From: Incurvaria masculella
Taxonomy: Eukaryota; Arthropoda; Insecta; Lepidoptera; Incurvariidae
Direction: 5' to 3'
Length of the DNA: 64,000 nucleotides
Assembly (NCBI GenBank): GCA_946894095.1
Contig: OX335641.1
Span: forward strand, 12,108,501 to 12,172,500
Of this stretch, positions 21,425 through 31,861 are shown one piece after another (the stretch's first letter is position 1; every line of letters begins with the position of its first letter). The notes below the pieces were generated by a model. It saw only the letters and a program-made list of their open reading frames with translations. It did not search any database and was not told where the DNA came from. A program made the translations under genes and the position numbers.

Positions 21425-22110
21425 CTTTATGTTAAGCTCGGCATATGGCGTACGCCAGGACGTCTTAAGGTCGGCCCGTAAGCATCAGAAAATTTCGCCT
21501 CCCATACAAACGTAGTTTACTAATAATTTGAAAACAACTGTTCCAACTTACTTGATATTTGGTATCTAATATTAGGCTACAAATATCTGTGTCTGCATGC
21601 CTTTGTTTTTTCGGTAAATGTATTCTGGGTCAAACCACAGAGAAAACAAAATTCGTATGAAAATTTTCTTTATGCTTTAATTTAATTCGGTTTGGATTTT
21701 TCAAAAAAACAAAAGCATGCAGACACAGATATTTATTACTTGATATTAGATTTTAAATATCAATTTAATTGGAATAGCGGTTTCCAAATGATTAGTAAAC
21801 TACGTTTGTATGGGGAGCATAGCTTACGGGCCGTTCTTAAGGTGCCCGACGACGCCCTTGCGCTTTCGAACTTTAAAGGGGGCTGCGAAAACCATGCCGG
21901 CGGACGAGGTGCTTTCATGTTTGAAGGACCCCAGGTTTTACTTTGGGAGAAATACCTCGGCAGGGAGTATTACTACATTCTATAGTTTACCGACCCCATA
22001 GATAAATGACCTATAGGATCGGTTGGTTTTGATTTTTGGAATGTCGCCAGTGAATAGGTGCATTTTCTGCCTGTTCCGCGTTGTGCGATGGTAGAAAGAA
22101 GACGGAGGGG
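21425..22110 (-). repeat. LINE 3' fragment, family W copy 3, split by a TTAA MITE
   Basis: The piece left of the MITE (GGCATATGGCGTACGCCAGG) and the right piece (GTGCCCGACGACGCCC, CTTTCGAACTTTAAAGGG, ACCCCAGGTTTTACTTTG, GTTTACCGACCCCATAG) are the reverse of copies W2 and W4. There they run together without the intervening 372 bp. Confidence 0.65.
21465..21840. mobile_element. TTAA-flanked MITE family 2, copy 1
   Basis: TTAA at 21465-21468 and 21837-21840. Terminal repeats GGTCGGCCCGTAAGC and, inverted, GAACGGCCCGTAAGC, with a second inverted block CCCATACAAACGTAGTTTAC. Interior TATCTGTGTCTGCATGC and its inverted counterpart GCATGCAGACACAGATA. The TTAA target suggests piggyBac-like mobilisation. 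It encodes no protein. Confidence 0.8.
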
Positions 22111-22119
22111 ACCGACCCT

Positions 22120-22476
22120 GACATGGATGGCTGATACCACACAACTACCGTTATGATATTAGCCTAATACATCACTTTTCCGAAGGAATAAAGTACCATG
22201 CCAGGACCTTTCCTTTGTGAACACGACTACATTTATCTGGATTAACCATCGTTTTATCCAATTCGGTGGCACCAACGCAGGCGGGCTTGACCCTACCAAT
22301 AAGTAGGGGTAGGGGACCTATAGTTTTACATGAGTTCCGAGCCATGGAACAGCTCGCATTCGTAACTAACTTATCCAAAACATAAAGAGAAAGAAAGTGG
22401 TACATGGCCGGGGCGAGGATTTGAACCCAGACCTCTCGCATGAAAGGCAAGTCCTCTAGTCACTAGACCACTCTGT
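22120..22476 (-). mobile_element. SINE, type 1 body with acidic-tRNA-like head
   Basis: CTGACATGGATGGCTGATAC start, body with internal loss, and the head (GGCGAGGATTTGAACCCAG, CTCTAGTCACTAGACCAC) on the minus strand, as at 20540-20957. Confidence 0.75.
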
Positions 22477-22479
22477 AAT

Positions 22480-23160
22480 TTCGGAACGCAACGTTAACAC
22501 TTGCTTAGGACTACTCTACTTAGAACTTACAAAAACATAAAATTAGCCATTTCGAATTGTGATTTATGTATTTAACTACAAAAACCTGTAAAATATTCGA
22601 GACGATTGAGTTGTTTTTTTTTTATTAGGTTTGTCAAAAGTGACTCATTTCTTACATGGTAATAACAAAACGTAGATATAAAAAAAGTGAAACTATCAGC
22701 AATAATGGACAAACACAACATGGTTATTAACATTTCCTTAAGTCTAACGGTAGGGCATTAACTTAATTCTAATAAGAAGAATAAAAATAAATAAATCATG
22801 GCATATAAACACGCTACAAAACAAAATATATCAACTAAAATAACACGTGTTTAAAAGTGAGTGAACATTATTACAAAGAACAATGGAGGGGAAATAATTA
22901 CATACAGGTTTTGAATTTATTTTTAAGTGATTCTAGTGATGGGGCCGATATATCAATATCGTGATGATGAACTAATGCATTATAATTTGAAGAGATCCTC
23001 GATTAGTCTTATGTTTTTTTAGTTTTAGAGGGATTTAGGACTTGAATTTGGTCTTGGTACGTTAAAATTTATCTGGCTCAAAAGGAAAGGTCTTAATACT
23101 TGATTATTAATAATTGTAAAAACAATAATAATATCCGAATGCAATCTTCTCTTTTCAAGA
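22480..23160. other. AT-rich DNA, probably the LINE 3' flank
   Basis: No frame or repeat recognised. It lies downstream (on the minus strand) of the RT remnant and could be its untranslated tail. Confidence 0.3.
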
Positions 23161-23240
23161 GAATTGACTCCATAAAAAATCAGTCCGTCAGTGTAGTTAG
23201 GAAGAAACTTCCCTTTATTGTCAAAAAAAGATAAAAAGTT

Positions 23241-23760
23241 TTAAAACATCTTTTGACTACGCTCGATGCGTTGTACGAGTATATGTAATTTGTAGCTGGG
23301 ATTCCACACTGGACTAGCATATTCTAGTATGCTTCTTACAAGACTGTTAAATAATGCAACTATGGCCGCAGGATTTTTAAAAACTTTGCTATTACGTTTG
23401 AAACCTAGCATTTTAAAAGAACGAGAAATTATGTTGTCTATATGAGCATTAAATGAAAGTTTTTTATCTAATACCAAACCTAGGTCACGAATAATATCCA
23501 CTTGCTTAAGCGTATTGCCGTTAACATAATATTCGGTTAAAACTGGTTTTCGTTTACGCGTAAATGTAATTTGAACACACTTTAGAAAATTTAGGGACAT
23601 TTTGTTTTTAAATCACCGCAAAGAGACTCGATTAATATCGTTTTGTAAAAGAATTGAGTCGTGACTATTTTTAATAATTTTATAAAACTTGCAATCGTCC
23701 GCAAAGAGCAACATCTTGTTAGATACTTCATTTATGCTTTACTAATGTACATACTTAATG
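23241..23760 (-). pseudogene. Jockey/CR1-group LINE reverse transcriptase remnant
   Basis: Reading down the minus strand from about 23755: SNKMLLFADDCKFYKII contains the FADD catalytic motif (23691-23705). Then comes NDINRVSLR, a stop TGA (23613-23615) in place of an expected tryptophan, FKNKMSLNFLKC, RDLGLVLDKKLSFNAHI, LFNSLVRSILEYASPVWNP and VQRIERSQKMF before the stop. The whole stretch stays in one frame apart from that single nonsense codon, so the copy is fairly young. The endonuclease and N-terminal RT domains are missing. Confidence 0.85.
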
Positions 23761-24837
23761 TAAGGTAATGGGATACTTACTTCAATTTTTTTCCTACTTT
23801 CCCACTTTGGTCATAAAACCTGCCAGAAATTAAGGTTCATTAGTAAACTTTTTTTTTCATTTCATTTGTTTAAACTTTTTTGGTAATTGAACTACACTAA
23901 GTTACGCCAAACACTGATAGATCCGCGGATACTATCGACCAGTAAAAAAGGTTGTCAGCGATTAGCTTTTATTTATAGGACTCAAGATGATTCAAATATC
24001 AAATCGCCACCTCCTAGTCTATTATCTTGGGGAACGGAACTCTAAAAGTATTTAACAGTATCACTTCATTCACTATTTACCTACGTCCGCTGCCTACGTC
24101 CTCCTAGCCACTTGAGAGCGTTTGGCGCGAGCGTGGTTTGTTTATAGTCGTTAGGGTCATTACTTTTATGGCAGTGTTTATTAAACAATACCGGGGATCA
24201 ATGGCGACCATTGTAAGGGATTCAAAATTACCGGGGATTCATTCCTGCCTGTTACACCGGCGGCTGAGAAGAGAGCGGCACGGAGACTGCTGTGTTGCCA
24301 GGCTGGAGACTTTACTACGGTAATATTTGGCCATTTTCCGGTAAGGTACTCCAATATATTTCAATGTTATCGCATGACCGCCTCAGATTTTTCTGTATTC
24401 GAGGATAGATGGAGAAAATCAATCATCACCTAATCTCAAGGATCTTCCTTCATTTAAGCTAATCAAATAAGTAACATGCAATGAATGAACGAGCGAGTTT
24501 ATGTAAACGCTACCACATAGTAAGTGAAATATGAGAATCAGTTTTACTTGGGTTCCTTACCATGGAGTGACCGGCATTCTCAATTGAAATGCCCATTTCA
24601 AATAACAATCGACACAAAATACCAAGACGTCCCTAGGCTTATATTGGCTTGACGTGGCTTGACTGACTGAATAGATTGAAAAATAAAATTTGCCTCAGAG
24701 CCGAAATAAGGAAAAGCAGCAGAAGTAAATAAGAAGACGGCGCCAAAACGTGACAACACTAAAGACGGAAATAAAGATCATTTCTGTATTTCCGTATGAA
24801 AATACATATTTGAGAACTGCATCCGGTGGCTAATCAC
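23761..24837. other. Unannotated DNA
   Basis: A short plus-strand frame at 24138-24323 has no recognised domain. No repeats identified. Confidence 0.3.
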
Positions 24838-24965
24838 TAGGCTACTGGATAAGGGTCTGTGACGGACTTCGTGGGTTCAAATCCCAGTGGCGTTGCTCTC
24901 CCAAGTTTAAAGGTTAGGTGATGGTGGATTGATATATGTCGTCTCGCTGGTGAGCACTCGTAGAG
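24838..24965 (+). mobile_element. Possible tRNA-derived SINE head
   Basis: TGGCTAATCACTAGGCTACTGG and GGGTTCAAATCCCAG resemble A and B boxes at about tRNA spacing. No acceptor stem pairs well, so it is not a functional tRNA gene. The following 80 bp (GGTGATGGTGGATTG) match no other copy in the window. Confidence 0.4.
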
Positions 24966-25555
24966 CAAGGCAATATTTTTGCGCCCGCTCAGTCTGCTTC
25001 TATATTTAGAATTTTATCTCATCCGAAAATAATGCACATAATAACGCGAAGACGTTTATATTCGATCTTGCACACTATACCGCTTCTGAACTAGCGATGG
25101 ATGAAACGGGGACATAGGTAATGTAGTTGCTAATGCCTTATACATGAAAATTATTGATAATCCTTGAAAAGACATTACCGAGAATCGTGAATCAAGAGAT
25201 GAACGTGCTACCAGTCAGGCTAGGCAATAAACACAATACATTTAGTTACGCAAATTTCTAACGGCGATGGTTTTACATTCCTGTTTCATTGATTTATAAA
25301 CTTTATGGATAAATAAGTACATAACTGTTTTGAGGCCTCATGTTTTAAAACCACTTTCCATCGTCGCAGGTAATTTATTGTATTCTTTACATGTATTATT
25401 CATTAGTCGCTTGTCGATCATCAAAACATTTCGAATTCAATTCGAGCTTCTAATTATCGATATTGGTATGTTAGTAAAAGCATGTCAAAGTGGTTTTTTT
25501 TAAACAGCGATATTTTCATCAAAATTTTTTTTCTAAATGTTTTTACTTATGGAAC

Positions 25556-25895
25556 TGAACATGGATGGCTGATACCACAACTACTGCTACGATATTATCT
25601 CGCACCCCATATTCCCGACGGAATAAGGTGCCATACCAGGGAAGACACGGCTACACCGCACTTTATGGAAATCTCAGATATTTTTTAATTCCCGCTTCGG
25701 CCATCTCTCATTCAATGCGATGATACCAACCAGGGCGGGCTTAACCCTACCACCTAGAAAGTAGGTAAGGGGACTTCTAGTGTATATGCAAGCGTAGAGT
25801 GACTCGCATTCTTAACGAAAATTCCCCTACAATCTCGGATAAGAAAGAAAAATTCGGACCCGCAACCTCCGACAAAAGAAACCATTAGACTACAT
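25556..25895 (-). mobile_element. SINE, inverted, diverged
   Basis: AACATGGATGGCTGATACCA, CATTCAATGCGATGATACC, CCCTACCACCTAGAAAGTAG and a decayed head near 25860-25890. Confidence 0.65.
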
Positions 25896-26144
25896 GCATT
25901 ATTAACATTTTTTTGTTATAGCAGTTTTTTTGTATAACTTCATCCGAAGCACCCGCAGATTACAATCATTCTAAAAAATATTCTAAAGAAGATATATTGA
26001 ATGTTGTATCCATAATGCGATATCATTAATGCGAAAGTAACTCTCTTTATTTGTTTGTTACCTTGTCACAACAAAACGACGGAACGAATCTTGGCAAGGA
26101 GACCTGAGGAGAGATCTTTTGCTTCAAAAATCAATTTTAAAGGG

Positions 26145-26225
26145 CATGCAATAAGGGTTGAAAAATGTATGGGCAACCCATAATTCCTCAAGTTAGGGAT
26201 TCGAAATGCTTGTACAAACTAAGCG
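26145..26225 (+). repeat. Short dispersed repeat, shared with 12189-12270
   Basis: GTTGAAAAATGTATGGGCAA and CCTCAAGTTAGGGATTCG then AAGCGTTTTGG, in the order found at 12189-12270. Confidence 0.5.
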
Positions 26226-26235
26226 TTTTGGTTAT

Positions 26236-26450
26236 TTTAGGTATCTTGAAGTCCTTAGTAATCTAAGAAATCCCAGAATCTTTGGTAATCTGAGGAATCT
26301 AGAGAATCTTTGGTATTCCTTTAAGAATCATGGAAATCTTTAGGAATCTTTGGGAATCTTTGGTAGTTGATAGGATTTTTTGGTATTCCTTGGGAATCCT
26401 TGGGAATCTAGAAATCACCAGGTAATCGTGGTATCTTTAACAACTGGTTA
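26236..26450. repeat. Degenerate tandem array of AATCTTTGG-type units
   Basis: About fifteen imperfect units of 10-13 bp (GAATCTTTGGT, GGGAATCTTTGG, GGGAATCCTTGG, GTATTCCTTTAAG) follow head to tail. It is a minisatellite-like array of simple sequence. Confidence 0.75.
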
Positions 26451-27696
26451 TCTAGTCTCTATCTAAATAATAGAGTTTCATTTAAAAACACTATCAAAAT
26501 CGACGGCTAAACATAACGAAATTACTGATAGAATTTGATAACATCAATTCCGATATAAATGTTTTCGACAATACCTTAATTATGCATACAATTAAATAAG
26601 AGCGGTCACTAGAAAACAATTGCGTAAATAAAAAAGTGGACTTCACGGTAGGTTCACATTTTCTACATCACTGCGCAATTGGTGGGGTAACTCTCGAAAT
26701 CGATTCAGTTAAGTGATGACTAACGGAAACCCTTTCACCAAAACTGTTAAATTATTTTCTTATTTCACGCGAATCTCCATCGACCCGTATTTGATTCATT
26801 TGGATTCGTTGATACCTAGATAGGGCCTTGTTATAATGTTGACGTAATTTTCATGCATCATCTATGTAAGTTTAAATATTTAATGCCTTTGTGCATTTTA
26901 ATCCATTGTAAATAGTTAATTAGCGTAATAAAGATAAAATAAAGAAATACTTAAATAAACAGTTAATTTGACACACTTAACAAGTTTAGGTAACTTAAAA
27001 ATTGTTAGTTATAAGTTACCTGAACCTGTTTACCTAGGCATTCAAAAAATATTATAATCATATTTCCTTTTTATAAAACGTCTGTCTATTTTTTTTTAGC
27101 AACGAAGACCAGGCCCTCTATCCAGCTTATATTTATATGTACATATATTCTATACATTATTTAGGCACTTCGCACCAACATATAATTTCTCAGATTCGAT
27201 GTGTCTTTCAAAAAGCACTCAATATTACCGTTATCCGGCTGCCTTTAGCGCGTTCTTACAAAAGCCTAAATATGTACATCACAAACCAAATAAATGAAGA
27301 CATAAACAGCAGCTGTCAAACGCTCGGTATCAACAAATGCAGTGACGACCGCGACCGTTGCCGCTGTTTGACAATCGAATTACGGGAGAAGCGAAGAAAC
27401 GTCTCAAATAGGCGAAACTATTGTGTAACTGTTTGCATGTTCGTGCACACATATTCTGCATTGGCGTCGGTGTAAAATGCAAAGCCATTTTGGCTCGACA
27501 ATAGGAGCAATCAGTACACTCGAAGACGAGTTTTTAGACCCAGCATTTGATGTTAGTTAATATCTCGTCACTTACTCGACCACCGGCATGTGGACAATGC
27601 CAGGATTCGAGGTAAGACTCCAAAATGTGTGCCTGTAAACATCATAGCCCTGTGCCAAACAGGAGAGAAAGACAAGGCAAGAAAGTTATTTAGTAA
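26451..27696. other. Unannotated AT-rich DNA
   Basis: A 112-codon plus-strand frame (27137-27475) shows no recognised domain and no compositional shift. Confidence 0.3.
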
Positions 27697-27800
27697 CCGA
27701 CTTCACAAAAGGAGGAGGTTCTATGTTCGACTTTATGTATTGTTTATTTTGTGTATGCATTTTATTCAGGGCGCTATTTTTATATACGCTACATCAGGTA
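27697..27800 (+). repeat. Fragment of the ACCGACTTCA-type repeat
   Basis: AACCGACTTCACAAAAGGAGG then AGGTTCTATGTTCGACTTTA, matching the head at 4308. The rest is missing. Confidence 0.6.
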
Positions 27801-27824
27801 CTTTTTTTCAAAATGCCTGATATG

Positions 27825-27869
27825 CTCTTTGCACTTTCGCCTTTTGTAATAAGGCGAAAGTGCAAAGAG
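27825..27869. repeat. Perfect hairpin, 19-bp arms, 7-nt loop
   Basis: CTCTTTGCACTTTCGCCTT, loop TTGTAAT, then the exact reverse complement. No repeat family explains it. Confidence 0.9.
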
Positions 27870-27999
27870 GCAACAAGGCTAGTTTCTTGTCTAAATTACT
27901 TGCCCCACTTAAAAGGTGCTTTATTTTGCCCTTTGCCGAATCCGACCAATAAAACTGAAAGAACCAGTTCAGTGCAAAGGTGCATGCCGTAATAGGGTC

Positions 28000-28310
28000 G
28001 CGCGCGCCAGCCAATTCCCACGAGCACAGGTGCGCCGGCCTGTGACGCAAGCGCGCTGGCAGTGTTTGTGATGTGATAAGCTCCGCGCGATATATGGCCC
28101 GGGACCGGGACGATGGACCGCCGCCCACCGCTGCAGCCCGACGCGCAATCACAATACAAACAAGATAGTTTTTTTTTGACAAGGCAAAACAAACATTCAA
28201 ACAATTAGAAAAAACTGAAGTCACATTCCGCTAAGCACACGGGTCCGGGTCGTGCCGTGTTACCGTGGTGACGTGAAAATTCAAGAACTACGCGACACGT
28301 CCGAGAGATT
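28000..28310. promoter_or_regulatory. CpG-rich patch, possible regulatory DNA
   Basis: Dense CpG (GGGTCGCGCGCGCCAGCC, GCTCCGCGCGATATATGGCC, GTGCCGTGTTACCGTGG) in an otherwise AT-rich neighbourhood. Frames across it on the minus strand are compositional. No exon with splice sites was found. Confidence 0.3.
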
Positions 28311-29022
28311 TCTCCTGGTGGCATCGGGTTTTGTCACGGATTTTGTCGTTTTAAAATAACGCACGTATTAATTGTATGCACCCACTAGGGTACTTAGCTC
28401 GGGAAAATAAAATATTCCGGCCCATGAAATATGTTTAATTATGTAGGTACGGTTAGGTTAGGTTAGTTTGTATGCAAAAAATCACATCATGCCGTTGCTC
28501 CGTTGCTTCGTGAAAAATATAATGAGAGGTGTCGTGGGACACCAGTAGGAACGAAGTTCCTTTCTCTATATAATATGAAGGGGGGCTAGGAACCGCCCAG
28601 GCTTCGCACCACGTTTATCTGACAATTTTAAGACTGACATACGCCACAGAATAATGCAATCCGTTTTGTCATCACATGTATGCGATGACAGTTCACATTT
28701 TAGTATTCTTTGACGGGACTGCGTAACCCGAGCGGGACTTCTAAACATCCAAACTGCACAAGATCTTAAGATTCCCCAAACATTAAAAGTTAAACACGAG
28801 ATTGACGTGAGGACTGAAGCTTTGTCTCTTTGACAGGCAAAGTGTCGGACACATTTTCCCGTCTAGCTCATCATCCGCCAAACGCGCGTACACATATGTA
28901 CATAGTGCAAAGTTCCAATAGTTTTAGAGGAACACTATTCCGCATTTATAATAATAATAGGGATTTTGAATGGATTTCCATTGCTGCCTTAAAACATTTG
29001 TAAAGAGGAATTAAATTGAAAA
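28311..29022. other. Unannotated DNA
   Basis: Contains a short GGTTAGGTTAGGTTAG run at about 28452-28467 and nothing else recognised. Confidence 0.35.
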
Positions 29023-29083
29023 AAAACCGGCCAAGTACGAGTCGCACTCGCACACGAAGGGTTCCGTACCATCGTACACGATT

Positions 29084-29225
29084 AGAGCAGTGGACATGTA
29101 ATCCAAAGGTCGCAGGTTCATGTCCTGCTTCCGACGAATGTCATGACCAATACTTTTTCAGATTATTTTCAGAATCAGAAATACAATGCTTCGAATGTAG
29201 ATGTCGCTGAAACTCAAATTAACAA
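29084..29225 (+). mobile_element. 142-bp tRNA-derived insertion with 11-bp target duplication
   Basis: Flanked by CGTACACGATT at 29073-29083 and 29226-29236. The insert opens AGAGCAGTGGACATGTAATC and has a B box GGTTCATGTCC near 29115, then a short body with no match to the other SINEs here. This is a different, short SINE family. Confidence 0.85.
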
Positions 29226-29338
29226 CGTACACGATTTAACAAAAAAAATCCGGTTTTTTCAATACTTATTTGTTGTTATAGCGGCAAAATAAATACACAC
29301 ACTGTGAAAATTTCAGTTGCCTATCTATTACAGTTCAT

Positions 29339-29745
29339 TTTTTTTTTTATGCGACCTGACATGGATGGCTAATACCACACAACTACCGTTATGATATTAG
29401 CCCAATACACCACATTCCCGAAGGAATTAGGTGCCATGCCAGGACCTTCCCTTTATGAGCACGGCTACATTGAACTGGATGGAAAACACGGACAATTTTT
29501 CATTGCCGCTTCGACCATCTTTTCATCCAATGCGATGGTACCAACCCGGGCGGGCTTAAACCCTACCACCTAGTAGGGGAAGGGGACCTACAGTTTTACA
29601 TGGATTCCGAACCATGGAGCAGCTCGCATTCGTGACGAAATGCACTAATCGAACTCTGAAAGAGAAAGACAGTGGTGCAAGTTGGTATTGAACCCGGGCC
29701 TCTGGTACGCTAGGCCAGTAACCGCGCCACTAGGCTACGAGCCGC
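29339..29745 (-). mobile_element. Full-length SINE, type 1, nested
   Basis: On the minus strand it starts AGCGGCTCGTAGCCTAGTGG (A box TAGCCTAGTGG), has a B-box-like GGTTCAATACC, the complete body, and a tail that appears as T-run 29339-29349. A TCAT at 29335-29338 and 29746-29749 may be the target duplication. It is the best-preserved copy in the window, a useful reference for the family. Confidence 0.88.
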
Positions 29746-29850
29746 TCATGAGATACAGCCCTGTGACAGACGGACAAACGGACTGCTGAGGCTTCGTAAT
29801 AGGGTTCCGTTGGCACCCGCTTGGGTACGGAACCCTAAAAAATAATTCGG

Positions 29851-31085
29851 CAGCTGTCTATACAGTACCTTTCCAATTCAGCCACCTTTACTAGACAGTC
29901 TCTCCGAAATATTGTTTTAGTAGGCATTGATTACGGGAGGAGGCACTGTAGCCGGATTTTGAGTTATGGGTTATAGATCAAGGTGAAGGCGAAGGAGGAG
30001 GGTAGACGCACTGCCTGCGAAAGGTTTGCTTGCTTGTTCGTGTCCAGCTTTGCGTGATACATTTTCCACTTTATTTCTTTAATTATAATTGTGTCGTATT
30101 CACGGTCGATTCTAAATACAAATAATAATTATTGGATAAGGAATTTCAATGTCAAAGAAAGTAACATTTTCATAGCCAGTGCTACACAGTGTTGCCTAAC
30201 CTAAATATCGAACATGTTGCGCAATCTGTTTAAAATGTCAAACGGTACATTAAAATGTTTTTATTTACGAAATTTAAGGTCCAGAATTCTACGATATACG
30301 CTACGCCCGAAAATCTCATCGCGAGCGCGCCGCTAATGGTTTCAAATAAAGCATATTTTTAAAACATCGCACAATCACGCCCATCACATAATCGATAAAC
30401 TACGTAACACCACCCTTAATATTTATGCAAAAGCATGGACACGATTCAAATAAGAATAAAAGCACAGGCAGCCCAACACTTAATCGGATACAGGTGACTC
30501 GACCTGTATCCGCGCCCTCGAATTTTCGACACTTGAATGTTACCTGAAACTACCGGAAAATGAATCTGTTTACTTGAAGAAAGCAAATAGAAAGTTTACG
30601 ATAACAAACTCCGTGTTGTCCGAGCGATGGGTGGCGCGCGCCGACCCCTCCCCACCCTCCTCAGATGGCCATTCGACCCAAGCCGTGACCGATTGGACCT
30701 CACGACCTAGGAAATCGTAGCTCACTATGCAAATACTCCCTCTAGAGATTACATGCTGTCTTCAGTTCCGGCACTAACATTAATAGTCCCACTGATTTTC
30801 TGCTGTGCACGTCGCGTCGGTAGTAATTATTTTTAAATTCCTGTTCCATGGTTATACGGTTAATTTGTGCGGAACGAAGCAGACGCCCACATTATAAAAA
30901 AAAGATTGGAATAACTAACTAGGAGCTGTGTAACATTCCGCGAAATATCATGGCCAAATATTAACGCTGCTAACATAGCTGCTATTATGCAAAGAACCAA
31001 ATAAAAACAACAAGTTAGTTGATTTAATACTGTAGCCTCATATAGGTAGGTAGTTCTTAGTACCTGTTGGCGTCCTTGGCTGTCC
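29851..31085. other. Unannotated DNA
   Basis: Short GC-rich stretch near 30600-30680 (GATGGGTGGCGCGCGCCGAC). No recognised coding sequence; frame 30860-31144 on the minus strand is not similar to anything I know. Confidence 0.3.
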
Positions 31086-31635
31086 TTAAGGTGGCCCAAC
31101 CCGCTCATCTCCCCATACAAAAGGGGAAAGAAGATCACGCCCATATTTCTTGTCAGAGATCCAAAATTTTGCTCAAAATAGCTCTATTTGATTGAACTAG
31201 ATGTCTGATGACCATTGGCATTGTAAAATTGTGTTTGGTTTCCAAGTTATAACGTCCGAAAGTTCGGATTTTTCGCGCGTTTTATACAATAACTTTGGAG
31301 GTGGATTACGCAATGATAAAGTAAGAACATCTTAATAAGATTAGTCATCAGACATAGCTTATTTAATAAAGATTTATAATCTATTTGGTTTTTGTTAGAT
31401 TTTTGACTACAGCGGTCGTGGTTTACTTTTAGCTATAAGTCGTTTTGAAATTAAAATTTTCGTAAATCTTACCAAATCATACACTATGCACATTGTCTTT
31501 TTTGTGGACATGTTGCATCTTCCTCATTACGGAGCCTGTTTTATTCTTGGAAACAGAGAAGGTCCCAGAGCGCAACAGCACGGTTTTGTACCGTGCCCGC
31601 AAATGAGTTGAGGCCGCCGGGTTGGGCCACCTTAA
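31086..31635. mobile_element. TTAA-flanked TIR element family 3, complete copy
   Basis: TTAA at 31086-31089 and 31632-31635 bracket 542 bp. Perfect 14-bp terminal repeats GGTGGCCCAACCCG. The interior has no long frame. It is non-autonomous, with a piggyBac-like target choice. A rearranged partial copy is at 19634-19867. Confidence 0.82.
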
Positions 31636-31721
31636 CGTCCCGAACCGTCAGTCTTGGTGAAGACCCGAAACCCACCATTGGCTTGGAAACTCTGAGCCAC
31701 AAACGGTTTTCTCTCCTTGGT

Positions 31722-31861
31722 AGCTGCCAACCTATTACGATTCATGAGATACAGCCCTGTGACGGACGGACGGACGGGCGGACGGGCGGATGGACAGACA
31801 GCGGAGGCTTAGTAATAGGGTTCCGTTGGCACCCTTTGGGTACGGAACCCTAAAAATAATC
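31722..31861 (+). repeat. GACG-type dispersed repeat, 3' part
   Basis: GCTGCCAACCTATTACGATT, GACGGACGGACGGACGGGCG array with GGGC variants, GCGGAGGCTTAGTAATAGGG and the terminal hairpin ACCCTTTGGGTACGGAACCC. Confidence 0.85.

Larger units (their letters stand above)
29023..29850 (+). repeat. GACG-type dispersed repeat split by two SINEs
   Basis: The repeat is complete from AAACCGGCCAAGTACGAGTC to GGGTACGGAACCCTAAAAA, but in three pieces. The first insert is 29084-29225 and the second 29339-29745. The remaining halves rejoin at sequence that is continuous in other copies (GTACACGATTTAACA and CAGTTCATGAGATAC). Confidence 0.88.

Noticed and set aside
26236..26450. CRISPR-like array
   Set aside because: Units vary in length with no fixed repeat and spacer structure, and the genome is an insect's.
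27808..28224. 138-codon and 102-codon minus frames
   Set aside because: They overlap each other through a CpG-rich patch and include the 27825 hairpin; no recognisable protein.
28452..28467. GGTTAGGTTAGGTTAG resembles the insect telomere repeat TTAGG
   Set aside because: Only about three units; short runs like this are common inside insect chromosomes and do not indicate a telomere.
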